From Heterotrichella gracilis (Eukaryota > Sar > Xanthophyceae > Tribonematales > Xanthonemataceae), in the NCBI GenBank assembly GCA_032358255.1, contig JAULBX010000670.1, forward strand, positions 62,001 through 126,000: a stretch of 64,000 nucleotides of DNA, in the 5' to 3' direction. The notes beneath the pieces are model-generated. The model saw only the letters and a list, made by a program, of their open reading frames with translations, ran no database searches and was not told the DNA's origin. The position numbers and the translations under genes are program-made. The stretch's first letter is position 1; every line of letters starts with the position of its first letter. Shown here one piece after another: positions 43,962 to 55,400 of the stretch.

Positions 43962-46900
43962 ATGACGAACGCTGTGGATGGTGTGGACTCGGGGCAGGAA
44001 CCTCTCGTCAACAGCCTGTTCAGTGCAAGGCACGATGCTGGGCCTCCCTTGTGGCTCAAGCCTGAAGTGTTTCTGCAGCCAGACTTCAAGGCGGATGAGT
44101 ATGTCGCAGATCTGAGGAGAATTGTGAGTGGACTTCCAGCTTACTGTCGCATTGCTTCACTTTCAAGCATGCATGCATCTGGGAGCATGCCACCCAGTTG
44201 ACCTTACTCAGGGTGGTTTCAGCCGCAGTGTGTGCACGCTTCCCTCAGTCTCACTCCTATGATAATGGAGCAATGTGTTCTAAACCTTGCATGCTTTGGA
44301 CACTGAGGCACTACACGGGCTGCACAGGTACCACTAGAAAACCTTGCCTCTGAGTTGGAGAGCTACCTGGGCGCTTTGAAGAACAAGGTAACAACAGGAT
44401 ACGTTGATACAGCTATTGTGAACAAGCCACTTGCTGCCCACCTCACCTCACACGCTGTATTGCAGTTGGTGGAGGTAATCAACGACGATTACAACGACTT
44501 TGTTAGCCTGAGCTCAAAGCTGATCAGTGTAGATGGAGCAGTGCTGCGGATGCAGAAACCCCTTGTGGACCTGAAGGTAACATGCTTTGACCGTTCAAGG
44601 TGCCACACAGGGTTCATCAGCTTTGCAGCACCCCATTCCACCCGCACCATTGGCCTGCGGGATTTAGCGTGCTGTGATCATGCAGGACCAACTACAAGAT
44701 GTGCAAAATGCCATCAAGGCTCAGCTCGATGCACTGGATGAGGGGCTGCAGCGGCGGCAAAACATCGCCACTGCCCGGGCAACCCTTGAGCTGATGCAGG
44801 ACACAGCACACGTCATGTCAAAGGTGGGTACCCCTCGTGTCCCATATGGGGTCCACAGGCTGTCCCCACCTGCCTGGAATGACACAGACCACGACTTTGT
44901 TGCTGGTGTACAAGCCAGTACCATCCACCTCCTTGCCAGAGGGCTGCACGTAGCATGGGAACCACATCCACAGTGACATGCAGGGGGTCAGCACAGCTCC
45001 TTGCCCTCCAGCGTTACAGCAGCATTAGCTGCATTAGCAGCTTGGATTAGCAGCCTGCCCTACCTGCCTTGCGCCAGCCAGCCCTGTTATTCCACCTCTG
45101 CACAGCACCTTTCCACTGTGCCCTCCTCATCCCTTGCACTCTAAACCCTAAACCCTCGCAGGTGGAGAAGCTGCTGGTTGAGCTGGATGACTCCAGCACC
45201 ACCGACAGCAGTGAGATGGGCGAGGAGGCGCTCAACGCACACAGCCGCATGGTGGAGCGGGTGGCCAGCGAAGTCAGCAGGCTCAAGTTCTACGCTGCCA
45301 AGGGGCAGGTAGGGAGGACCCTACCCCTGCGTCCCTGGCACTGGTGTCGGTAGTTAGGATTTTATATGCGGCCCCAATGTACGGCCAACTTAGCAGTCTG
45401 CAAAAAGCCCCAGGAACTGCCGTGGAGCTTTGCCAGGGGGTAAAATGGCCATGACGTGTCATTCCCTCAACTGATGCCTTTCTGAGGCTAGCCACCATCC
45501 ACGGCTGACAAGATGAGCGTTTGCATCCCTTGGGTGCTCACCCATGCACCGCATGCACCATACCATACCACCATGCCGTTCAGAGACAACATGCACGGCA
45601 AGGAGCGCATCACCAAAGAGCGCGTCATGGGTAAACCGCCTGCATGGCGTGGCCCCACGTGCTTCCCCACCCGCCTCACCCAGCCCCACCCTTTCGTGCA
45701 CAGGACCTCCCGTTTGTTGAGCAGCTGTCGCAGCGCATGAACGGCGCCACCTCGCAGCTCCAGTCCAAGCTCACCAGCGGCCTGCGCGCGGCGCTGCAGA
45801 GCCGCAACAGCGCAGCCATGTTCCACTTCCTGCACGCCTACGCGGCGGTGGGCGAGCCGGCGGGCGCGGAACAGGTGGGGTGGGCTGGGGTTTAGGGTTT
45901 AGGGTTTAGGGTTTGTGCTGGCGGATTGCGGACTCTCGTGCGCTGCGGCACAATGTTACAGTGCTGCATGGACCGTGGTGGCCTTCACAGCAGTGATTGG
46001 CAGGCGGCAAGCTGCATGTACACTGTGTGCTGCTGTCACATTCCAGGGTGTCTGGTGAGAGCGAGTATGGATTTATATGCGCTGTGGCAAAGCAGTGCGT
46101 TGACCACTAGCAGCACCTAACACTGCTGGGGAAGCATGCAGCATTGGTTCACACGTGTTGACGATGGATGCCGTGCAGGTGGTGCGTTTGGTGCTGGTAG
46201 CGCCCTTTGTGCAGCGCACAATCAAGGAGTACAAGGTCGGCAACCCAATGGCGGGGAGCTCACCAGACGCGCTGTCACACGTAAGCACACCGCACAGCAC
46301 TGCCAAAACGCCGGTGGGGTGAAGGGGCATGCGCTGCTGTGCATGCTCCCCTGTGCACCTCCACAGCCCAATGCACACTGCATAATGGCCATCAGCATCC
46401 ACGCTGTTGGTACTACAACTTTGCTGGCAAAAAATCGTGCAATTTGGTCCAATCCTGGTGACTGCTGATCCAGTTGTCTGTCGGTTGCATACAATCACTG
46501 CCTGCGCGCCCCAGTCGAGGCAAATTCACTGGTGGTGATTGCACACTGTGCTACATCACATGTGAGCAACTAATGATTTACATTTAATTTATTTTTAATT
46601 TACTACTTGAATTCCCCCCTGGCCCAGGTCCTGTCTGCTGTGACCGGCCAGACGCAGCACATGTGAGCAACTGATTATTTACATTTTTTTTTTTTTAAAT
46701 TTATTACTTGAATTTCCCTCTTGCCCAGGTCCTGTCTGCTGTGACCAGCCAGACGCAGCAGGAGTGCGGCACGCTGCTCGAGGTGACCCTGTCGCCGCAG
46801 TCAGGCCTGCACTCATTCAACTTCCTGGGCCACTCCATCCTGGCGGAGGTGGACGAGATGCTGTTCTCGCAGCTGCCAGGTGCGGATGCGCATGCACAGC

Positions 46901-49900
46901 GCATGTCATGCGATGCATGTGCCCGATCCCTTTGCATTGCGCATGTCATTTTTTATAACGTGTGGTGCAGCGCTTGATGGATCGGGGATAGATCATGCTG
47001 TGGAGCGCATGCGTTGTATCTTGATCAGCGAGTAAGGTCTGCTGCGACCATACTCGTGGTTTGCTGCGACGCACATGTGCAGCTCATGCCGCGCATTGTT
47101 GCATGTACATCTATTCGGGGGCATCAACTGGAGCGCACAGCCGGCCCATGCATGAAACCCATGTGCGCCCCAGCGCACGCCCACCATCTCTCACTATCGC
47201 AGAAGGACAAGCACAGTATTTGGCAATCATATAGCACGCGTGACGGCTTATTTACTTTTCTCCTCCCATGACATCCGTTCCCACCCTTCCTCCCCACTCC
47301 CCTGCCTGCAGGCGCCTTCTCCCCCGGCGTCCCCTCCACCTTCCTGGCCAACTACCTTGTGGCCATGCGCTTCCTTGACCAGCTGGAGGCATACTGCGCC
47401 ACGCGGGCAGCGCTGCAGCAGTTCCGCGCCAGCGAGGCACACACCACCTTCCTGCGCAGGTGGAACCTGTCGGTCTACTTCTCACTCAGGTTCCAGGTGC
47501 GGCCCAGGGTGATGCCCAGGTGGTGATTCTACAGTTGCCAGATTCAATGCATAAACACGCGTGCCATGTGATGTGACCTCATGGCACCTTAACTTTGCAG
47601 TGCCATTCCACCACCCCGCCCTTTCTGCAATTGGACCCATTGGTCAAAGGCTGAGCGTAAACCCTGAAGCCTTTTCCTGCAGGACATTGCTGGCACGCTG
47701 GACGGTGCGCTGTCCACCCCTGGGCTGACGCCAATCCCCAAGAACAGCAGCGAAGAAAACACGCAAGGCTTTGCCCTGGCGCAGACCCTGGTGCTGTACC
47801 AGTGCCTGAACAGGTGTGGAGGTGGGGGGTGGGGGTTAGGGCATGGTGAAGTACGCGCCTAGCGCTGCACGTCGCAGGTTGCAATGGCAATCTCACTCTG
47901 CAGCGCCGAACCCTAAACCCTAAACCCTACCTTGAACCCTACCGCAGGTGCATGGCAGACGATGTGTTTCTGAAGCCCCTGGCGGACAAGTTCCTCAAGC
48001 TGGCGCTGCAGCTGTTGGCGCGGTACGGGGCATGGCTTTCAAAGGGGCTCGACGCGCGGGTGGCGGCAGCAGCGCCCACACCAACAACACCGGGCGGGCC
48101 AGCCAGCCCCGGACCCCAGCCGGGGGGTGGCACAGCCCCTCCTGCTGCAGCGACCGCGGGTGCAGGCGCCAGTGGGGAGGGTGGGGATGTCGACGCGGTG
48201 CGTGTGGGCGGGCCAGGCGGGAGCTTGCCTGTGGGTGGCTGCATTTTATAAACGTATCTCTGCACATGCATGCATGTTCGGGAGGCCAAGGCCAGGGATC
48301 ATGTGTGCCGGGGATACCTGTGCAAGGAGATAGTGCATGTGCATGGTGGTACAATGGCGGATACTATAGGTGCATGGGAGGATGGCTATAGGTGTCATGG
48401 TACAATACCTAACTGCACATGATGACAGGTCATGGTACCACCATACAGTGGATGTAGCTGCGCGCGTTATATGCACCAGAAGGCTTTAAAACATTGAGTC
48501 CTGCATGGTCACACGCATGGTCCCGGGGTTTTAAAGCGGGCATTGCTGGTGGCTTGCAGGGTGCGCCAGGGGAGCAATGGGCAACCAAAGCCTCTCCTGA
48601 GGACCTCGCACTGGTGCGCTCAGACCTGGACAAGCTGGCTGCGTGGCTGCCCAGCCTCTTGGATCGGGCGCTCAGCCAGCTCAGCTTCCTCCCAGAGGAG
48701 GCCCTGGCGGGTGTGGGCGAGACCCTGCAAGGGTCCAGTGGCGACCTGGCCAGGCATGCGCAGGCGGTGGGTGGCGTGGTGGTGGATGTGATCACAGAGC
48801 GGTGTGTGGCGGTGCTGAAGCAGCTGCGGGGCATCGTGGCGACCTTCCGGATGACTAGCCGCGCGCAGCCCACAAGGTACTGGTCAGGGGGAATGGTTGA
48901 GGGTTTTACATGGTTTAGGGTTTTAAAAACTCACGTCCAGGATGCAGGGGCCTTGCACCTGATCACCCACACCCCCACTCCCTTGTCGCCCACCCCCCCT
49001 TGCAGACGCTGTTACCGCATAGCCGTCAGGCACTGGTTTCCTCACCTGGCCCCCACGATTGCCCCCCCCCACACACACATCAACTTGTCTCTCCCACCCT
49101 GCAGGCCCTCCCACTACGTTGCCGCCATCCTGTCCTCCCTCAAGGCCTACCTGGACACAGAGAGCGCCAAGCGGATGGCCAAGGTGACGCAGCAGGAGAT
49201 GAGCAAGGTACATATGCTGTGTAGGGCATGCAGCTGCAACAGCTAAGCATCTGGGTGGGATGGAGCATGTTGAACATGGAGCACGCTGTGTGACTGCACC
49301 GCCACGGCACGGGGGCGGCACCTGGAGGCCTGGGATAGTTGAATACCTTTATTCACTGTACAAATACTGTCTTTATGGATTAAGTAAATTTCCTTCAATA
49401 AATTGGAATAAGTAATACCAATTTATTACTTGGAATGCTATGCATGATTTGTTAACTGTGAAGAAATCCTCATCCCCCCTTGCAGGCCATTGTGTGCAGC
49501 GTGAGCAGCCGCTACTTCCAGATGGCGGAGGACACGCTGACCACGGTGCGCAAGCAGGAGTCCTCGCTCAAGCGCTTCAAGAAGATGCGCGGGGGCGAGG
49601 CGGGCGCAGAGGGCGACGGCCAGACCGACACCGACAAGATGATATGCATGCAGCTGTTCCTGGATGTGCAGGTGAGTTTGGTGGGTGGGGGTTTGGATGC
49701 TGCAGGTTTAGCGGCGCCATGCTGGACAGGGGAAGCGGGCCAGCGCTCAAATTCCCTTTGGGACCGATGTCCATATACAGATCGCTGCCATGTGCCTGCT
49801 GCTGGGTCAGATTATTCCTTCATTTGAGCTGCATGTGGGCGTGCCCTACTGGTGTGTCTTTGTCTTGATCACCCCTCGCCATGTGCATGTAGCCCTGGTA

Positions 49901-50145
49901 TGCACTTTAAGGGAACATGAGGCACCGGATGGCGGCTGGGAACGCCTGTAACTATACCTGCAACCCTGGCCTATCGTCACGCTTGCCCCGTGTCCTGTTG
50001 GCTTCTCACCATGTGGGTGCCTTGCCCCCTGCAGGAGTACGGGCGCCAGATCCATAAGTACGGTGTGGATCCCGCTGAGGTGGAGGGCTACCGCAGCCTG
50101 TGGGCGCTGGTGGCACCACCGGACAGGCAGCAGGTGGCGCTGTGA
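43962..50145 (+). CDS. COG2: Conserved oligomeric Golgi complex subunit 2
   Basis: Part of lobe A of the COG tether that guides retrograde vesicles within the Golgi. Fifteen exons join in phase to 774 residues: 43962-44123, 44328-44387, 44466-44576, 44686-44823, 45162-45308, 45704-45874, 46179-46280, 46729-46879, 47312-47496, 47683-47813, 47948-48197, 48560-48876, 49105-49207, 49486-49671, 50035-50145. Typical COG2 segments: FLQPDFKADEYVADLRR and LVEVINDDYNDFVSLSSKL at the N-terminus, then the coiled coil DVQNAIKAQLDALDEGLQRR, FLANYLVAMRFLDQLEAYC, and RPSHYVAAILSSLKAYLD near the end. Intron 12 also has an upstream acceptor at 49006 that would stay open; the downstream one fits homologues better. 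Three introns carry telomere-like motifs beside splice sites and intron 7 carries a duplicated acceptor. Confidence 0.93.
45141..45157. repeat. Telomere-like CCCTAAA motif just before the COG2 exon 5 acceptor
   Basis: CTAAACCCTAAACCC ends only 5 bp before the acceptor AG (45160-45161), where a polypyrimidine tract would normally be. Confidence 0.9.
45888..45915. repeat. Telomere-like TTTAGGG array just after the COG2 exon 6 donor
   Basis: Four GGGTTTA-type units beginning about 13 bp into the intron. Confidence 0.92.
46557..46760 (+). repeat. 101-bp tandem duplication spanning a COG2 intron end and exon 8 start
   Basis: Copy 1 at 46557-46657 and copy 2 at 46658-46760 each contain the intron 3' end, the acceptor AG and the first 30 or so bases of exon 8. 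Copy 2 leads into the real exon (46729). Copy 1 offers an acceptor at 46626-46627, but reading on from it in the exon 7 frame reaches TGA at 46664. Confidence 0.92.
47908..47930. repeat. Telomere-like CCCTAAA array before the COG2 exon 11 acceptor
   Basis: Three CCCTAAA-type units, followed by a diverged unit, ending within 20 bp of the acceptor at 47946-47947. Confidence 0.92.
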
Positions 50146-50969
50146 GGGGTGGGGGCAGGCCAGTGCTGGAGTGGAGGGTGGGTGGTTTATGCAATGAGAA
50201 CTGGGAGGAGCTGCATGGGTGTGGGTGCATGCGGCGGGGTAATCACTGGTGGGGCCAGTTGTGATATTTATTGGTTTGGTCGGCAAGTGACTGTGCATGC
50301 GGCGGGTGGTAGGAGGGGTGGGGGGAAGGATGGGTAATCATCAACTGGAAGTGGTGCAGTCATGAATTTGCACAGTATAACCATCACGCACAGCAAATGG
50401 CGGGCTTGAGCCTGGTGGTTGTTTGGTGCCATCTCGGTGGCAGATGTAACATGCGCATCACCGCAACTGACCACACAGTTTGCCACTCATCTGTGTCCAA
50501 TCGTGTACAATGGAACTTTGAGCTACTGGATGAGACAAGTTTGTTTTTGTGGGGCGAGCTCGTTGAGCTGAACCGTTGCACCCACGTGGCGCACGGGCAG
50601 GCTGCTGCAGCACTACAGCAATCACTCCGGTCCTGCCCAATGGGTCCTCCATGTGCTGGTGCGATGGTGTGAAGAAGGTGGGGGATTTGAAAGGGTGCGA
50701 AAGCTTGCCCGGCACTAAGACGAGTCTTTGGCACCCGTACAGCAAGGAAGCAGACACATCGAACCTGTTCAAACGTCAATGCGACACAGATGATGCCCTC
50801 GGGGTGAGGTGAGGGTTTAAAAGATGCATGCATGCATCAGCTGTGTCAAAAGCGTTGTTGATGCCACCACAAGTCGAGGGACTATGAGGGGGTCGAGACA
50901 CGCTGAGAGGGGTCTTTTGTGGTCTTCGAGCAACTAGCTTTCTTTGAGTTCAAACGGTGCTGAGGACAC
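50146..50969. other. Intergenic region downstream of COG2
   Basis: 824 bp. COG2 3' UTR expected; TGTAA, the usual green-algal polyadenylation signal, occurs near 50444. Contains a 17-bp ATGCATGCATGCAT run near 50825. No gene supported. Confidence 0.4.
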
Positions 50970-51572
50970 ATGGGCAACCAGTTGTCAGAAGAGGTGTCGC
51001 CAGCTGGAGTGGCGGTCCAGGCTGCGATTGCCCTGCCACCTCTCGACAAGGTGCGATGTGGAACGTAAACCTTGCTTGCACACAGGTAGGAAACTTGCAA
51101 CTTGAGTTGACATCAGACCGTTTGTGAGACATTGGAGGTGTTGAGTTGACTTCTGGCTGCCTGAGCCTGGGTGTTTCAACCCTGAGAAGTGGGCGCCTGC
51201 AAGTATGCAAGCGACCTCTGTTTTCACCGCAGGTGATGCTTCCGTTTTCTTTGAGGTCTTCCAAAACAACAGTCGACAGCTTCGGCAGCTACGATGCCCC
51301 AAGAACTCTCTTTTGGTTTTTTCAAGGGGGCTCCAAACTGTTTGCCTACCCGACTAACTACAGGTACAGGTTGTTGCTCACTCCAAGAGAAGTCGAGTGT
51401 GAGATGCATGTCGTGCCTACTCACTGACCGCCGACCGTTGTGGGTGAACACACTTGCATCTTCATCGCTTGCCAGTGAAGCCAGAAGGGCCTTTGACAAG
51501 GAAGCTTCCCGGGGTGTCTGCTGTGCAGGGCTGTTGTGCAGCTCGACGGCCAAAGCTGCCGCCTTGAAATAA
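50970..51572 (+). CDS. Possible small gene, unknown function
   Basis: Three exons (50970-51050, 51233-51363, 51476-51572) join in phase to 102 residues with usable GT and AG sites (donors GTGCGA and GTACAG). The protein begins MGNQLSEEVS, which fits an N-myristoylation signal (Gly2, Ser6), then TTVDSFGSYDAPRTLFWFFQ and a Cys/Ala-rich end. I recognise no domain. A 201-codon frame on the opposite strand (51224-51829) overlaps it and also has no recognisable content, so at most one of the two is real. Confidence 0.3.
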
Positions 51573-52421
51573 ACCACCAGCCCGAAACAGGAAAGCCAGT
51601 CTTTGAGGTGCGCGCACCATCCCGACACACCACAGCTGTGGGTATATGTCGCACACAGTGTATAAAGATGACCTCTTTGCCTTCTGAAGGTGCAAGCTTG
51701 TTGTGAGTGCGAGCTGTGAACCGCATCATCACTATTCAGTGAATGCCATTCACTCACCTTGGTGGGAAGTATTATAGCGGGGATTGATGGGCATCCACCA
51801 CTGGCCAAATCGACCACCACAATATCCATTCACCTTTGACACTGAAGGGCAGTGGTGATCAGTGACGCTGACCCGGTCAGGTTAATATCCACCAGTGGGG
51901 CATTCACAAGCTTCAGTGGGGCATATGTGATGCATTCCGCCGCATATTTTCTGTTACCTGTGCTGCGCAGCTTGTCGGTTTCGATACCAATATGCCTAGG
52001 GCTAACCAGAATTCCCAGGCGTCTGGCCCTGCCTGGCCAGCAGAGTGCTGATGAGGGAGATTTATTTATGCTGGTGCAGGTGCGTGTTGGGACGCCCCCT
52101 GCGGCTCGCACCTTCACAGGATCAACGCCCACAGCGCCATTCGCAAAGCTTTCCCTGGCAACAGCAAGCACGGATGTCTGCAACGGGCTGCAGGCACGTA
52201 TCTTGCTCACTGCTTGTTAACCCATGGGGTCCCATACAACCTAGTTTAATCATTTTTTGCATAGTGGTCATGCCATTTCTGAATCAGACGTGCAGTCCGG
52301 CAGTACAGCCAATTGGTAGCGTCACCCTTGCACAGCCTGCGCCAGCCAGATCTGTCATTGAGCACCTAAGAAGTTCGAAATCCAAAACGTTAGTAATCGC
52401 CAGGCCCCAGGTGTTCACACA
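51573..52421. other. Intergenic region upstream of the HMG-box gene
   Basis: 849 bp. Open frames on both strands around 51830-52210 have some protein-like texture, but no consistent start, splice set or domain. The promoter of the HMG-box gene is expected at the right end. Confidence 0.35.
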
Positions 52422-55400
52422 ATGTCATCACGAGCCATCCCCGACTCCCTTGAAGACCTTTTGATAGCATCCCCGTCCTCACAGGCATTTGGCCTTTCAC
52501 ACCCCTTGGTCCAACGCGCCCTGGCCCATCACCTGGCGCACACCCGGCCAGAGGAAGCTCACCAATTGCCCCCACACCTCAGAGCGGCAGCTGAGCCACC
52601 CGCCATGCCTGACAACCTGCCACATGTGACAAGCTTGACAAATTTGGACCCACCGCCTCTGGAATGGCGGCAAGTGCGCCTTCCCTGACTGGCTGGCTGT
52701 CTGCCTACCTTCCCCATGGTAGGATTCCCCGTTGAAAAGGCAGGGGAACTGGCACCTTGCGCAGAATATGAGTGGGAAGGCAGCCGCATGTGCATACCTT
52801 GATGCCCAATTTCCTTGATGCGCTGTGTGCGCTGACAGCACAGTGTGATGGGGTGCATTATGATACATTTGAACACATCGCCTGTCCATGGATTATGCAT
52901 GCAGCAATGATGATGGCATGGCCCATTTATGCCAACTTGTCTGCATGCATTCAAGATTGTGGTGTACAGTGTGCATCTCACTCCGCTAACTCCGCCAGCC
53001 AAACCAAACGTAGACAAAGCAACAGCAACAGTACAACATTGAAGGTCTGGTCCAGCATTTCGTGGATCAAAGAACTACCGCTGTACCATGGCTGCACCAA
53101 TGGCAGTTGCTTTGTGCTCTTTTCCTTCCACTGCAATGATTCCCCCATCCTATGGTGCGCATATTTTAAAAGATACTCAGTCCTTCCCCAGCCCAATAAC
53201 CATCACATCCTCACCAGTGCCTGGCTCTGGCCCGGCCTCTCCCACCACGCCCACCCTGTCCCTCCCCGTGTTGTCATCACCCCTGATTATCCTTTCAAGC
53301 TGATGTCAACCAGTGATGGACAGTCCCCGGGACGGGCCAGCCTGCCGCCTGTCATGCCCCTGCAGCTGTTTCAGGTGGGTGAAGAGGACTGGTTTAGGGT
53401 TAAGGGTTAAGGGTTTGGGAGTAGGGTTCAGGATTGCAGGGATGCGCTTTCTGCATCAATTGCGCAGTATGTGCAGTGCATGTCATGTTGTTTTAGCTTG
53501 TGGGAAAAGGTGGACAGGACGTAGCTCGACAGCACAGAAAGCTGTGCGGTCACTGCAACCTTAAAGGTTGAGGGAGTGGAAACTACCCTATTGGGAAGCA
53601 TACTGTATGTAACATACCCTTCCTTCACTCATTCCCAATCATCTTCTGCCGTGTTTGTTTTTGTTATCAAGTACAATACAGAGGTCTCCCACTGTCGAAG
53701 GTACTCCATGGTGTCCTTTGTAATACGGTGAGCAAGTTCACTGGAGCAGTTGACACGCATGCTTTGTATGCCCTGCAGGTCACCACAGGCAATTTGCCCT
53801 CTGCCACACAGCATCCTGGGCCCTCCTCCCCTCCTGCCTTGGTTGTCAGCCTTCCCCCTTTTGCACCAACAGGCCAACGCAATAGCCACAATGGGCCTGT
53901 TGTGATGGACTCAGAACCAGGTGTGGTAGCATGCACTGCAATGATTAAAGTTTGTGAGCAGATTTTGTCCATTAAAGCTGGTCCAGTACCGATTAGGGTT
54001 AGTATCGGGTGGACCAAGGTTTGCCAGACCACTGTGAGTCTCAGTGTGGCAGCTGATGGGCAACGAAAGATGATGATTGGACATGCTACGTCATCCAAGA
54101 TTTTCATTGCATTTTACACAAAAACAACACCGCACATTGCTGTCAAATCCATATTTCTCGCTTCATCATCAACCATTTCTAAAACCTCCTGTCAGTACGC
54201 AAATGCAATGGATGCACCAGATGATAGAAGCAAAGGGTTTTGCTCCTGACCCATAACCTACTGATTCCAGTGCAACTCATTCTGTTTTTTTTGTGTCCCT
54301 CAGATACATGGCACCATCAAGAGACTTTCCCAACTGGGTTGCATGGTTCTCCATCAGTGGGACCCGGTGCGACATTGCGGAAGCGTGGCGGGGGGTCTGG
54401 CAAGGGTGGCAAGGGGTGGACCGGCTTCACAGCTTTTGGGCTTGAGATGCGCGATGTGATTTGTGGGGAGCAGCCAGATGCTACTCCTGCAGATGTGGAG
54501 AAGGTGGGGGCATGTGCAGCAAATGTGTGACATCTAGTGTTTGGCTTAGGGAACAAGCCAATAATGACTGATCTAAGCCCAAACCCCAGTTCGTGATTCC
54601 TGGTAGTTCCATCTCTTGTATGCTTCAATGTACAGTCATAAAAAGTTGCAATATTTAATTGCAATGTGTACTGCTTTCACATAGCATTTATTTAATACAG
54701 CCATTGCGCAAACTGCCATGTTCTTGCCTTTTCCAGGTAATCACTAACATTTCTTCATTTGTATAAGACTCTTGATTTGCTCCCCTGTCCCAGGCTGTGG
54801 GCCAGCGCTGGGCTGCCCTCCTCCCCGACCAGAAGCGGCACTACACAGAGTTTGCAGCGCGCGTGAGGAAGAGCAACACAGGCAGGGGTGGGGTCCCCAA
54901 GTGTGCGGCAGAGGGCGCCCCAGAGGTGGCAGAAGCCCCTGGCAAGGGGTTGGGGCGTGGGTTGAGGCAGCGCAGGAGGCCCAGGTTTGAAGGGTATGGT
55001 GTGGGAGACGAGGAGGAGGACGCTGATGAAAAGGTAGGATCCCATGCAGTTGCATGTGCCTGCATGGCAGCTGTTTTTCACTAAGGACATTGCCCTACCA
55101 TCTAGATTACATGTTGCGTCTGGTATATTCGTGTGTGCGCACCGTGATGTGACTTGAGCACTGCTGAAAAGGAGTGGACAGTTTTAATCATGTTGCTCGT
55201 TTATCAAGTGAGCATCCTGATTTAAGTTACTGGTATTGAAGGGTGGTGTATGCGCCAGATCATGTACGTCTGCTGATGCGCTTTCTTGTGAACGTTCAGG
55301 CTGTGGCCACGCCCAAACGCAATCGCCTGAAGGCCTCGCCTCCCTTACATCCCACCGCTCCCCTTGCGCCCACTCGCCAGGTGGCAGCGCATGCGCCACA

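Noticed and set aside
45888-47930. True chromosome end or fusion scar suggested by telomeric repeats
   Set aside because: The runs are short (two to four units), lie inside introns of an intact gene and occur in both orientations, so they are interstitial motifs rather than a telomere or a single fusion point.
51224-51829. A 201-codon minus-strand frame starting MDIVVVDLASGG
   Set aside because: No recognisable domain, and it conflicts with a spliced + strand model over the same bases. It could still be the real one, but I could not support a full gene.
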